A stretch of 49,393 nt of DNA, taken from NCBI GenBank assembly GCA_012837425.1, contig DURE01000007.1, positions 1-49,393 of the forward strand, in the 5' to 3' direction. Within the stretch, counting starts at the first letter, position 1. Every line of letters starts with the position of its first letter. Under the pieces are notes generated by a model that searched no databases, was not told the DNA's origin, and saw nothing but the letters and a program-made list of their open reading frames with translations. Positions 39,685 through 47,737 of the stretch are shown here, in pieces. The position numbers were made by a program, and so were the translations under genes. This stretch comes from Clostridiales bacterium. GTDB lineage: Bacteria > Bacillota > Clostridia > Oscillospirales > CAG-272.

Positions 39685-42450
39685 TCACACATCGTCATTG
39701 ATAAGTTTTTCCATGAACTGCTCTTTGGTAATCAGCACCCGCCGGGGCTTGTTTCCGTCGGCAGCGCTGACATATCCGAGCTGCTCCATTTGGTCGATAA
39801 TTTTCGCCGCCCGGCCGTAACCCACCTCAAGCCGGCGCTGCATCAGTGAGGTTGAGATCTTACCGGTTTCAATTGCCAGCTCTATAGCATCGCGCAGTTT
39901 CGGGTCAAACCCTTCCCCGCTGACCTCCCCGACATCGACTGTCCTACCGCTCTTTTTACCGCACTTGGCTGCCTCCTCTTCAATCCGCTTCAGGAACTCA
40001 TGGTCATACTCCGCGCCACTGTTGTGGGTCCTGATATAATCAATAATTCTCTCAACCTCAAGCTCGCCTACATAGGCGCCCTGCACCCGTATGGGTTTGG
40101 CCGCCCCTACCGGCGAGAACAGCATATCCCCCCGGCCAATGAGCTTTTCAGCTCCCGCCATGTCTATTATGGTGCGCGAGTCTATCTGGGAGGCGACCGT
40201 GAAGGCAATGCGTGACGGTATATTTGCCTTGATAAGGCCGGTAATGACATCGACCGACGGTCTCTGGGTGCCTATAATCAGGTGTATTCCGGCCGCTCTT
40301 GCCTTTTGCGCCAGACGGCATATGCAGGTCTCCACATCGTCGGGCGCGGTCATCATCAGGTCGGCAAGCTCGTCGATGATTATCACGATTCTGGGCATCG
40401 GCATAAGCTCGGGGTCTCCCTCGGCAATGCGGTTGTAGTTGGTTATATCGCGGACATTAAGGTCCTCAATCATTTCAAAACGCCGCTCCATCTCAGCCAC
40501 CGCAGTTGCAAGCACGCCGGCCGCCTTCTTCGGGTCGCTGACCACCGGGACATACAGGTGCGGCATATCCTTATATACATTGAATTCGACCTTTTTCGGG
40601 TCAACCAGAATCAGCTTCACCTCGTCGGGCCTGGCCTTGTAAAGAATGCTTATAATGATGCTGTTGAAGCAGACCGACTTGCCCATGCCGGTAGCGCCGG
40701 CAATGAGCAGGTGCGGCATTTTGTCGATGTTGAAGAATATAGGCTTGCCGGCCACGTCCTCGCCGAGACAGACCGCCAGCTTGCTCGGCGTTTCCTGAAA
40801 GGTTTTGGATTCTATCAGCGTTCTGAGGAAGACCGTCGCCTGGCTGCGGTTGGGAACCTCAACCCCCACCGCCGCCTTACCGGGTATCGGCGCCTCGATG
40901 CGCACTCCGGTGGTGGCAAGGCTGAGCGCAATGTCGTCGACAAGGTTAGCTATCGAGCGCACTCTGACGCCGGCGTCGGGTCTGAGCTCATATCGCGTGA
41001 TTGTCGGCCCTCGCGAGTAGGCAATATCCTTAATACGGACATTGAAGCTGTTTAAGGTGTCCATAAGCTTTTTGGCATTTTCGCGCAGCTCCTCGGAATA
41101 ATCGGCCTCCTTGGGTTTGGTTTCTTGTACCAGCAGGTCGAAAGGCGGGAAAATATATGTGGTGAGCTGCTTGGCCGCCGTTGTCTCCTCTTCGTCGTCA
41201 AGGTCGGAAATATCCTCGGTGTTGACAATGAGCCCCATATCGAGCTTCTGTATGTCCCGGTCGTCTTTTTGCTCGTCCGGCATATCGGTTGCGGCAGTGT
41301 CCGGCTCGCTGCGCAGCAGCTCGTCCAGGTCATTGTAATCGGCGTCACGCTCAAGCTCCTCTGTCAGCGCGCTCACCCCGCCCGACCTGATAGGATCTGT
41401 TATCCCGGTTTTTTGCCTTGTGTCAGGCGCCGACCCGGGGGCTGTCGGCTGTTCTGCCCGAGGCGGCGCGCCCTTCGCTTGGGCGGCGATTGGCTCGCCC
41501 TCCAGAGCGTTGAGCTGCGATACCTTTGATGTGTTTTCCCCGACTATGGTTTTGTGCCCCTCGGTAAAGACCGCATCAGCCGACAGGGCCGCGTCGCTGC
41601 TCCCGAGCACCGTATGGCGGCGACGCTTCTGCTCCTCTTTTTTAGCCTTCTTTTTCTCGCGCTCTGCCCGGCGGTCCTTCTTCTTGCCAGTGCACTTCCG
41701 TTCTGTATCGGTCTTGTCGGCATCCTCCTCGTCTCCTTCATCGCCTTCAGCCTCGGCTGCCATATGCCGGCGCCCGGCGCCCTCGTGGAGCTTCCTTGCA
41801 ATATAGAGCCTGATTCCGCGCGGCGTTGTGCCGAAAAGGAACATCAAAAGTATTGCAATCAAAGGAATAAGTATAATCAGCGAGCCGACAATGCCAAGCA
41901 CCGAGAAACTCAGCTCGCCCAAAAGGCCGCCTAGTACCCCACCGCCGATGAGGTTGACTCCGTCGCCCCACAGCCTGCCGACATTATAGCCGACACGCCC
42001 TGCGTCATTTATTGTTACGACATGCACCAACGAGGACACCGCAAGCATGATAAGAAAAGAGAGCGACAGCTTGAGGCCGACCAGCTGCATGTCGATATAC
42101 CGCCGCCAGAAAACCGCAAGGTTGAGCAGAATCAGCGGCAGAAGATATGCCGGCCAGCCGAGCAGCCCGCAAAAAACATCGTTAAGTATCCGGCCGGCCA
42201 CCCCCACTGCCCCGCTCACCCCGGCGGCGACGCAGACAAAGCAGGCCGTAAGGAAAAGGGTCAGTACCATGATAAGATAGGGCATGAGTTGGTGAATAAA
42301 GCCGGCTGAGGGCGGCGAGGCCGGCACCGCTTCCTTTATCGGCTCTCCCGAGCGCCGGCTGCGTGTCCCTTCAGCGGGCGGCAGCTGACCCCTGTTCCCC
42401 GGCCTTTTGGCCTTGAGCTTTTTATTTTCGTTTTTTTTATTCTCCGGCAT
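39685..42450 (-). CDS. ftsK: DNA translocase FtsK/SpoIIIE
   Basis: 921 residues. Pumps chromosomal DNA through the closing septum. After a basic N-terminal tail, four to five membrane segments (about 52-215) lead to a long charged linker rich in Lys/Glu and Ala (about 225-430). The motor follows: KAAVGVEVPNRSQATVFLR, Walker A LIAGATGMGKSVCFNSII, LILVDPKKVEFNVYKDMPHL, Walker B RIVIIIDELADLMM, HLIIGTQRPSVDVITGLIKA. The C-terminal gamma winged helix (DAIELAIETGKISTSLMQRR, VGYGRAAKIIDQMEQLGYV) reads polar sequences. FtsK and SpoIIIE cannot be told apart here. Confidence 0.95.
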   Translation of the reverse strand: MPENKKNENKKLKAKRPGNRGQLPPAEGTRSRRSGEPIKEAVPASPPSAGFIHQLMPYLIMVLTLFLTACFVCVAAGVSGAVGVAGRILNDVFCGLLGWPAYLLPLILLNLAVFWRRYIDMQLVGLKLSLSFLIMLAVSSLVHVVTINDAGRVGYNVGRLWGDGVNLIGGGVLGGLLGELSFSVLGIVGSLIILIPLIAILLMFLFGTTPRGIRLYIARKLHEGAGRRHMAAEAEGDEGDEEDADKTDTERKCTGKKKDRRAEREKKKAKKEEQKRRRHTVLGSSDAALSADAVFTEGHKTIVGENTSKVSQLNALEGEPIAAQAKGAPPRAEQPTAPGSAPDTRQKTGITDPIRSGGVSALTEELERDADYNDLDELLRSEPDTAATDMPDEQKDDRDIQKLDMGLIVNTEDISDLDDEEETTAAKQLTTYIFPPFDLLVQETKPKEADYSEELRENAKKLMDTLNSFNVRIKDIAYSRGPTITRYELRPDAGVRVRSIANLVDDIALSLATTGVRIEAPIPGKAAVGVEVPNRSQATVFLRTLIESKTFQETPSKLAVCLGEDVAGKPIFFNIDKMPHLLIAGATGMGKSVCFNSIIISILYKARPDEVKLILVDPKKVEFNVYKDMPHLYVPVVSDPKKAAGVLATAVAEMERRFEMIEDLNVRDITNYNRIAEGDPELMPMPRIVIIIDELADLMMTAPDDVETCICRLAQKARAAGIHLIIGTQRPSVDVITGLIKANIPSRIAFTVASQIDSRTIIDMAGAEKLIGRGDMLFSPVGAAKPIRVQGAYVGELEVERIIDYIRTHNSGAEYDHEFLKRIEEEAAKCGKKSGRTVDVGEVSGEGFDPKLRDAIELAIETGKISTSLMQRRLEVGYGRAAKIIDQMEQLGYVSAADGNKPRRVLITKEQFMEKLINDDV

Positions 42451-42649
42451 TTGTCCTCGGTATCCTTTCGCGCCCGAGCGCCGCCCAGCGGCTGCTCAAT
42501 TTATCGGTCTGAATCCCCCCCGGAAAATTCAGGCACTAGCATGCAAAGCAAGGTTTATTTGAAAATGCTCTCCAGCTCGCATGGCTGCGAATTATCCGGC
42601 GGTTTTGGGTAGATAATATGCTCAAGGGACAAATCCCTCAAACAGTATT

Positions 42650-42678
42650 ATTATATCATCGGGCACCTAATATTTCAA
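42650..42678 (-). promoter_or_regulatory. promoter of ftsK
   Basis: On the minus strand TTGAAA (42678-42673), 17-base spacer, TATAAT (42655-42650), about 200 bases ahead of the gene. Confidence 0.7.
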
Positions 42679-42745
42679 GTAAATTAACAGATTTTCCGAA
42701 TTATTACCCAGGGGCGGGCTACGAAAATCGACAGGAGGCATGAGT

Positions 42746-43117
42746 ATGCGCGAGCCGGCAAAATGTATTCTGCTGGCGGCTGTAGGCCTTGCTTCGGGGT
42801 TTGTCAACGGACTGCTCGGCGCCGGCGGTGGAATCATAGCTGTATATGCGCTGAGCAGGCTGCTCGGCAGACAGCTTGATGACAGCCGCGACGCCTTTTC
42901 AAACGCGCTGGCCGTGATGCTGCCGCTCTCGGCGATCTCGGCCGCCGGATATGCCCTGCGGGGTGCCCTCCCCGATACGATCGGGGTCCTTGTGATTCCG
43001 GCGGTGCTCGGCGGACTTTTGGGCGGCGCTCTGCTTTATCGGACCAAGGCGCGCTGGCTCAGAGTGCTTTTTTCGGTGATGGTTGTCTGGTCGGGGGTGT
43101 CGATGCTCGCCGGGTAG
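42746..43117 (+). CDS. half-size TauE/SafE family membrane protein (first of pair)
   Basis: 123 residues with about four membrane segments. GFVNGLLGAGGGIIAVYAL is the family's N-terminal glycine-rich motif, and PAVLGGLLGGALLYRTKARW with LFSVMVVWSGVSMLAG is the matching end of one repeat unit. Full TauE/SafE transporters have about 250 residues in two such repeats, so this is one half. The start at 42746 has AGGAGG 7 bases upstream; an ATG at 42740 is only 1 base from it. The partner half begins 36 bases downstream, and the two probably form a heteromeric anion (sulfite-type) exporter. Confidence 0.87.
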   Translation: MREPAKCILLAAVGLASGFVNGLLGAGGGIIAVYALSRLLGRQLDDSRDAFSNALAVMLPLSAISAAGYALRGALPDTIGVLVIPAVLGGLLGGALLYRTKARWLRVLFSVMVVWSGVSMLAG

Positions 43118-43153
43118 CCTGTGGATTTATGACTTAACCGGAGATGTTTATAG

Positions 43154-43555
43154 TTGATATTTGATGTCATTGTAGCTTTTGGAATTGCTCTGCTCTCGGG
43201 CATGGGGGTAGGCAGTGCCGGCCTGCTTGTCGCCTGGCTCACTGCCGCAGAGAAAATGCCTCAGCTTGCCGCTCAAGGGCTCAACCTTTATTTTTTCCTC
43301 TTTTCCTCCTCGGCTTCGCTGATGATTCACCTTCGGCGTCAAAGGATATTGTGGGGAGTGGTGCTTCTCATGGCCATGTTCGGCGCGCTCGGCGCACTTT
43401 TGGGAACCTGGATTGCTTCGCGGACAAATCCTCACCTGTTGCGCAAGCTCTTCGGGCTGATGTTGCTCGCCTCGGGCAGTATCTCGATGGCAAGGTCTCT
43501 CGGGCTTGTAGGTAAACCAAAACCCGCCACTAAAAAAACCAAAGTCGGCAGATAA
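43154..43555 (+). CDS. half-size TauE/SafE family membrane protein (second of pair)
   Basis: 133 residues with about four membrane segments. GIALLSGMGVGSAGLLVAWL is the second-half version of the TauE motif, and IHLRRQRILWGVVLLMAMFG plus LGTWIASRTNPHLLRKLFGL match the rest of the repeat. It starts with TTG at 43154, with GGAGATG about 7 bases upstream; an ATG inside that region is in another frame and stops at once. The C terminus is basic (KPKPATKKTKVGR). It is co-transcribed with the first half. Confidence 0.85.
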   Translation: MIFDVIVAFGIALLSGMGVGSAGLLVAWLTAAEKMPQLAAQGLNLYFFLFSSSASLMIHLRRQRILWGVVLLMAMFGALGALLGTWIASRTNPHLLRKLFGLMLLASGSISMARSLGLVGKPKPATKKTKVGR

Positions 43556-43652
43556 GCCTCAGCCGTGGCTGCCCCCAAAGCCGGAATGCCGGTCGGGTCA
43601 CCCATTTTCTCTTGAGCCTGTCCTGCCGGCGAGAAATAATTCAAAAATGCCC

Positions 43653-43681
43653 TTTACAAGACATAAAAGGTATGATATAAT
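43653..43681 (+). promoter_or_regulatory. sigma-A promoter of rpsO
   Basis: TTTACA (43653-43658), 17-base spacer, TATAAT (43676-43681), with a start site near 43688 and a leader of about 97 bases. Confidence 0.86.
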
Positions 43682-43705
43682 TAACTTCGCTAACATTGGC
43701 TCGGG

Positions 43706-43748
43706 TTCCGGATCAAACCGCCTGTCGCGGTACTTTCACCAACCGGAA
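43706..43748 (+). promoter_or_regulatory. structured rpsO leader, possible S15 autoregulatory RNA
   Basis: TTCCGG (43706-43711) pairs with CCGGAA (43743-43748), enclosing a second stem ACCGC (43717-43721) / GCGGT (43727-43731). Leaders of rpsO in several bacteria fold into structures that S15 binds to repress its own synthesis. The sequences differ between groups, so this assignment is by position and structure only. Confidence 0.5.
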
Positions 43749-43784
43749 TCTGTGTCAGTGCAAGAATTTTGAAAGGTGAAAAAA

Positions 43785-44048
43785 ATGACCAAAGCAGAAA
43801 AACAGGCAATTATTGCGGAATACGCCATGCATGAGGGAGACACGGGCTCACCCGAGGTACAGATAGCGCTGATTACAGCCCGCATCAAAAACCTCACCGA
43901 GCATCTTAAGGCAAACCCTAAAGACCATCACAGCCGCCGCGGGCTGCTGAAAATGGTCGGCCATAGGAGAAACCTGCTCAACTACCTTATAAAAACCGAT
44001 ATCGAACGCTACCGTTCAATAATCGAGAAGCTCAGCATCAGAAAGTAA
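43785..44048 (+). CDS. rpsO: 30S ribosomal protein S15
   Basis: 87 residues from the ATG at 43785 ([10 protein letters not shown]), with AAAGGTG 6 bases upstream; an in-frame GTG three codons earlier lies inside that site. It binds the central domain of 16S rRNA early in 30S assembly. Family signatures: [56 protein letters not shown]. It is upstream of pnp as in many bacteria. Confidence 0.98.
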   Translation: MTKAEKQAIIAEYAMHEGDTGSPEVQIALITARIKNLTEHLKANPKDHHSRRGLLKMVGHRRNLLNYLIKTDIERYRSIIEKLSIRK

Positions 44049-44063
44049 CCTCAGTAATTGTTT

Positions 44064-44099
44064 GGAGTGACGAGCGGGATACTTCCGGCTCCTCACTCC
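44064..44099 (+). terminator. hairpin after rpsO
   Basis: GGAGTGA (44064-44070) and TCACTCC (44093-44099), with inner pairing, are followed by TAACTGTTATT. This could partly terminate between rpsO and pnp or mark an mRNA end. Confidence 0.6.
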
Positions 44100-44199
44100 T
44101 AACTGTTATTATCGGCCGGGCGGCGCCGGGCAGTATTTGCATCCGCCGGATACCGCGGGGCAGAAAATGCCGCCGGTATCGCTGAACATCATAAATATT

Positions 44200-44285
44200 G
44201 CATCTCTCACGACGGATTAGCAGTTAAATATGTGCCGCGCAGGGCTGTGCGGTGTGTATTTAAGTGCTAAACCTCCGTGAGATGC
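44200..44285 (+). promoter_or_regulatory. long pnp leader hairpin (probable processing site)
   Basis: GCATCTC at 44200 and GAGATGC ending at 44285 begin a long imperfect stem. It continues through TTAGCA / TGCTAA and TTAAATA / TATTTAA to an inner CCGC-GCAGGGCTGT-GCGG loop. It lies 42 bases before the pnp start. In E. coli a long stem at this place is cut by RNase III so that PNPase can repress its own mRNA. The position and form here are the same, while the sequence is not. Confidence 0.65.
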
Positions 44286-44326
44286 TATAAATAAATTATA
44301 TGTATTTTATGGAGGACATATTGTTT

Positions 44327-46441
44327 ATGTCGGAAAAAATCAGCTCGCAGATTCAGTTCAAAAACCACAGAACCTTCAACTACACGCTTGCCGGCAGGCC
44401 GCTTGTTGTCGAGTCGGGCAAACTTGCAGGGCAGGCAAACGGCTCTGTATTAATCCGTTACGGAGAGACCGCGGTGCTCTGTTGCGCCACAGCCTCCCCG
44501 AAGCCGCGCGAAGGCATTGATTTTCTGCCGCTGTCGGTTGACTATGAGGAAAAAATGTACGCGGCCGGAAAAATCCCCGGCGGATACCTCAGGAGAGAAG
44601 GGCGTCCTTCCGAAAAAGCCGTACTGGCCGCCCGCGTTATCGACCGCCCTATTCGCCCGCTCTTCCCAAAGGACCTGCGCAATGATGTCGTGCTCACGCT
44701 GACCGTAATGTCGGTAGACCCCGCGTGCCCGCCCGAAATTACCGCCATGATAGGCGCCTCGATTGCTCTGTCAATATCGGACATCCCCTGGAACGGCCCT
44801 GTCGGCGGTGTTCTGGTCGGTCTTGTTGACGGTAAAGTTATCATTAACCCCACCGATGAGGAACAAAAGAGGTCCGATCTGTCGCTCACCGTCGCGGCAA
44901 CCAGGAAAAAAATCGTGATGATTGAAGCCGGCGCGAGCGAAGTAGACGAGGCTACAATGTTCGACGCCATAATGTACGCCCACAAGGAAATCAAGGATTT
45001 ACTCAACTTCATTTATGCCATTGCCGACGAAATCGGCAAGCCTAAGTTCGAGTATCCCACCTGCGAGCTGGACCCCGAGGTGTTCGAGAAAATTTTCAGC
45101 TTCTGCGAGCAGGACGTGATGTTCGCCCTTGATACCGACGACAAAAACGTGCGGGAAGAGCGAATGCTGCCAATTGTCGACGGCATCCTTGAGAAATTCG
45201 GCGAGGAATATCCCGACCTGTCGGTGAAGCTGCCCGAGATAATTTATCAAATTCAGAAGAAGATTGTCCGCCGCTGGCTGCTGGTCGACAAAAAACGCGT
45301 CGACGGCCGCCGCATGGACGAAATCCGCCCACTCGGAGCCGAAGTAGCGCTGCTTCCGAGGACCCACGGCTCGGGACTCTTCACCAGAGGTCAAACCCAG
45401 GTTATCACCGCGGCCACGCTCGGCATGCTCTCCGAGGCGCAGATGCTCGACGGCATCGACAACGAGACCTCAAAGCGCTATATGCACCATTACAATATGC
45501 CGGGCTATTCGGTAGGAGAGGCAAAATCAAACCGCAGCCCCAGCCGGCGCGAAATAGGCCACGGTGCGCTGGCCGAGCGTGCGCTCCTGCCGGTGCTGCC
45601 CCCCGAGGAGAAGTTCCCTTATGCCATCCGCCTTGTATCCGACGTGGTTTCTTCAAATGGCTCCACCTCACAGGCCGCGGTCTGCGCCTCGACTCTGGCG
45701 CTGATGGATGCCGGAGTACCGATTAAGGCACCGGTCGCCGGAATCTCCTGCGGACTTATTACCGCCGAGGACGGAAGCTGGGACACCATTCTCGATATCC
45801 AGGGGGTTGAGGACTTCTTTGGCGACATGGACTTCAAGGTTGCCGGCACACATAAGGGCATCACCGCCATTCAGATGGACCTCAAAATAGACGGACTGAC
45901 CCCTGAAATCATAAAAAAAGCACTTGCAGAAACCCGCCGTGCCCGCAAATATATAATCGACGAAGTACTGCTTAAAGCCATTCCGGCACCCAGACCCGAG
46001 ATTTCAAAGTACGCGCCCAAGCTGACTACGCTGCATATTGACCCAGAGAAGATTCGCGACGTTATAGGAAAGGGCGGCTCGGTGATTCAGAAAATCGTGG
46101 CCGAGAGCGGTGCTAAAATCGACATCGAGGACGACGGAACGGTTATTATTGCCGCGGTCAACAGCGAGAGCGCCGAGCTGGCCAAGTCGGCCATCGAGGC
46201 TATTGTCTTTGAACCCGAGGTGGGCGCTATCTATACCGGCCGGGTCACAAGTATCAAGGAATTCGGCTGCTTTGTCGAATATGCTCCGGGCAAGGAGGGT
46301 ATGGTCCATATCTCCAAAATCGCCCCCCGCCGGATAGAAAAGGTGGAGGATGTCTTAAAGCTCGGGGACATCGTAAAGGTGAAATATATCGGTCTTGACA
46401 AAAAAGGCCGCATGGACTTCTCTATAAAAGACGCAAAGTAA
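44327..46441 (+). CDS. pnp: polyribonucleotide nucleotidyltransferase (PNPase)
   Basis: Phosphorolytic 3'-5' exoribonuclease of RNA decay. About 704 residues with the full layout. First RNase PH domain: YTLAGRPLVVESGKLAGQAN, FLPLSVDYEEKMYAAGKIPG. Helical linker, then the second, catalytic RNase PH domain: LPRTHGSGLFTRGQTQVI, NMPGYSVGEAKSNRSPSRRE, SSNGSTSQAAVCASTLALMD. KH domain DVIGKGGSVIQKIVAESGAK. S1 domain IYTGRVTSIKEFGCFVEYAP ending near residue 700. I use the ATG at 44327 (MSEKISS), which has GGAGG about 11 bases upstream. A TTG at 44321 with closer spacing is an alternative. Confidence 0.97.
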   Translation: MSEKISSQIQFKNHRTFNYTLAGRPLVVESGKLAGQANGSVLIRYGETAVLCCATASPKPREGIDFLPLSVDYEEKMYAAGKIPGGYLRREGRPSEKAVLAARVIDRPIRPLFPKDLRNDVVLTLTVMSVDPACPPEITAMIGASIALSISDIPWNGPVGGVLVGLVDGKVIINPTDEEQKRSDLSLTVAATRKKIVMIEAGASEVDEATMFDAIMYAHKEIKDLLNFIYAIADEIGKPKFEYPTCELDPEVFEKIFSFCEQDVMFALDTDDKNVREERMLPIVDGILEKFGEEYPDLSVKLPEIIYQIQKKIVRRWLLVDKKRVDGRRMDEIRPLGAEVALLPRTHGSGLFTRGQTQVITAATLGMLSEAQMLDGIDNETSKRYMHHYNMPGYSVGEAKSNRSPSRREIGHGALAERALLPVLPPEEKFPYAIRLVSDVVSSNGSTSQAAVCASTLALMDAGVPIKAPVAGISCGLITAEDGSWDTILDIQGVEDFFGDMDFKVAGTHKGITAIQMDLKIDGLTPEIIKKALAETRRARKYIIDEVLLKAIPAPRPEISKYAPKLTTLHIDPEKIRDVIGKGGSVIQKIVAESGAKIDIEDDGTVIIAAVNSESAELAKSAIEAIVFEPEVGAIYTGRVTSIKEFGCFVEYAPGKEGMVHISKIAPRRIEKVEDVLKLGDIVKVKYIGLDKKGRMDFSIKDAK

Positions 46442-46451
46442 GGGGAACGCG

Positions 46452-46610
46452 CGGGGGCTCCGCCCCCGAACCCCCTACATGGAAGCGCTACGGGGGCTCT
46501 GCCCCCGTACCCCCGCCAAAGGAAACTTTTTGAAAAAAGTTTCCTTTGGAAACCTTCAAAAACTTCAAAAATAGACCCTACTTTATGTGCCCGGCGCCCG
46601 CAAGCCGGGC
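46452..46610. repeat. cluster of four hairpins between pnp and the VanY-like gene
   Basis: CGGGGG-CTCCG-CCCCG type at 46452-46468 and 46491-46507 (near copies). Then a perfect palindrome CCAAAGGAAACTTTTT (46516-46531), a GA centre and its reverse complement (46534-46549). Last, GCCCGGC / GCCGGGC at 46589-46610. The palindrome probably ends the pnp transcript. The same order of a GC hairpin and an ACTTTTT-AAAAAGT palindrome occurs after the araC-type gene (26301-26360). Confidence 0.8.
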
Positions 46611-46620
46611 AAAGAGTCAC

Positions 46621-46673
46621 AGGCCCCTTGACTAACCGAAAAAAGCAAAACCGTTTTGAAGGGGTCAAGGGGG
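46621..46673 (+). promoter_or_regulatory. long hairpin ahead of the VanY-like gene
   Basis: CCCCTTGAC pairs with GTCAAGGGG over an A-rich loop (about 46623-46673), about 44 bases before the start. It may be part of the repeat cluster or a leader structure. No good promoter was found between it and pnp. Confidence 0.45.
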
Positions 46674-46716
46674 TTTTCATAAATCCCCCTGCCCCCCATC
46701 GAAAGGAGTAATGAAG

Positions 46717-47724
46717 ATGAACAGCCGCGAACCCGGACAATCTCCGCAAAAGCTCGGTTCAGGGCGTGCCGCCCGCCTGCGCCGAAAAAGAAGAAAGAGA
46801 CTCGCTCTGTTTGCCTCATTTGTGGTAATAATCCTTTTGATTGTGCTTGCCATAGTGCTACTGGCGCTCGAGATTGCCGACGCCTCGCAGAAGCTTAAAG
46901 ATAACAAGGATGACACCTCAGCCCCAAGCGGGACCGATACCACCGACCCGCTCTTGGACTATGTGCCGGCGAGCGGTACCTACAGTATCCATGAGGGTAC
47001 CTTGATTCTGGTCAACAAAACAAACGAATATGTTTTTCCCGCGGTGGATACGCACCTTGCCGACATGCGCTCCAGCCGCACGCAGAATAGCTCGGGCGAT
47101 TATTCCTACCAGTGTGATTACAACAAACGCCTTGATATAACGTCGCTTGCCGCCTTCAACAAAATGATGGACGCCTTTTTTGCCGCTACAGACAACCCCT
47201 ATGCGCTGGTCTCAGACGCCTACCGCTCCTATTCGGACCAGGAAGGCAAATCAATCCCGGCGGGGCACAGCGACCACCACACCGGTTATTTGGTGTCAAT
47301 CAAGTTTTACGACGACACTGGCATATACACCTCCGAGCATCCCAAATACGCCGACGCCTATGCATGGCTCGACTCGCATGCCGCACAATACGGCTTTGTC
47401 ATGCGTTATCCCCCGAACAAAACCCATATAACCGGGGTGAGCGATTATACTTACAGCTACAGATATGTCGGCCCGGCCCACGCCGCCTATATGAGCGCAA
47501 ACAACCTCTGCCTTGAGGAATATGTGGAACTGCTGAAAACCTCGTATCAGTTCGGCAGCGAGCACTTGAAAATCACCGACTCAAGCGGGGTGAATTACGA
47601 AGTCTATTACGTCCCTGCCACAGACGGCGCCGAAACCGAAATCAACGTTCCGGTCTCAAGCGGTGGCTTTGAGATTTCGGGCGACAACGAGGCCGGCTTT
47701 ATAGTAACTGTAACCTTGAAATAA
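46717..47724 (+). CDS. VanY-like (M15B) protein lacking its zinc ligands
   Basis: 335 residues: basic N terminus, one membrane segment (about 29-53), then an extracytoplasmic domain. LVSDAYRSYSDQEGKSIPAG then HSDHHTGYLV and ITGVSDYTYSYRYVGPAHA align with the D,D-carboxypeptidase motifs S-x-H-x2-G-x-A-x-D and E-x2-W-H-x-R-Y-V-G. The first His (about 187) is kept, but the Asp is Ser (about 194), the catalytic Glu is Tyr (about 244) and the last zinc His is Ser (about 247). It should therefore be inactive as a peptidase, perhaps a binding or scaffold protein for cell-wall peptides. AAAGGAG is 8 bases before the ATG at 46717. It lies 13 bases before the DHHW gene. Confidence 0.85.
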   Translation: MNSREPGQSPQKLGSGRAARLRRKRRKRLALFASFVVIILLIVLAIVLLALEIADASQKLKDNKDDTSAPSGTDTTDPLLDYVPASGTYSIHEGTLILVNKTNEYVFPAVDTHLADMRSSRTQNSSGDYSYQCDYNKRLDITSLAAFNKMMDAFFAATDNPYALVSDAYRSYSDQEGKSIPAGHSDHHTGYLVSIKFYDDTGIYTSEHPKYADAYAWLDSHAAQYGFVMRYPPNKTHITGVSDYTYSYRYVGPAHAAYMSANNLCLEEYVELLKTSYQFGSEHLKITDSSGVNYEVYYVPATDGAETEINVPVSSGGFEISGDNEAGFIVTVTLK

Positions 47725-47737
47725 AGGCAGACGCCGC

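Noticed and set aside
46452-46507. CRISPR-like spaced repeats after pnp
   Set aside because: Only two copies, each self-complementary, with no regular spacer series and no cas genes.
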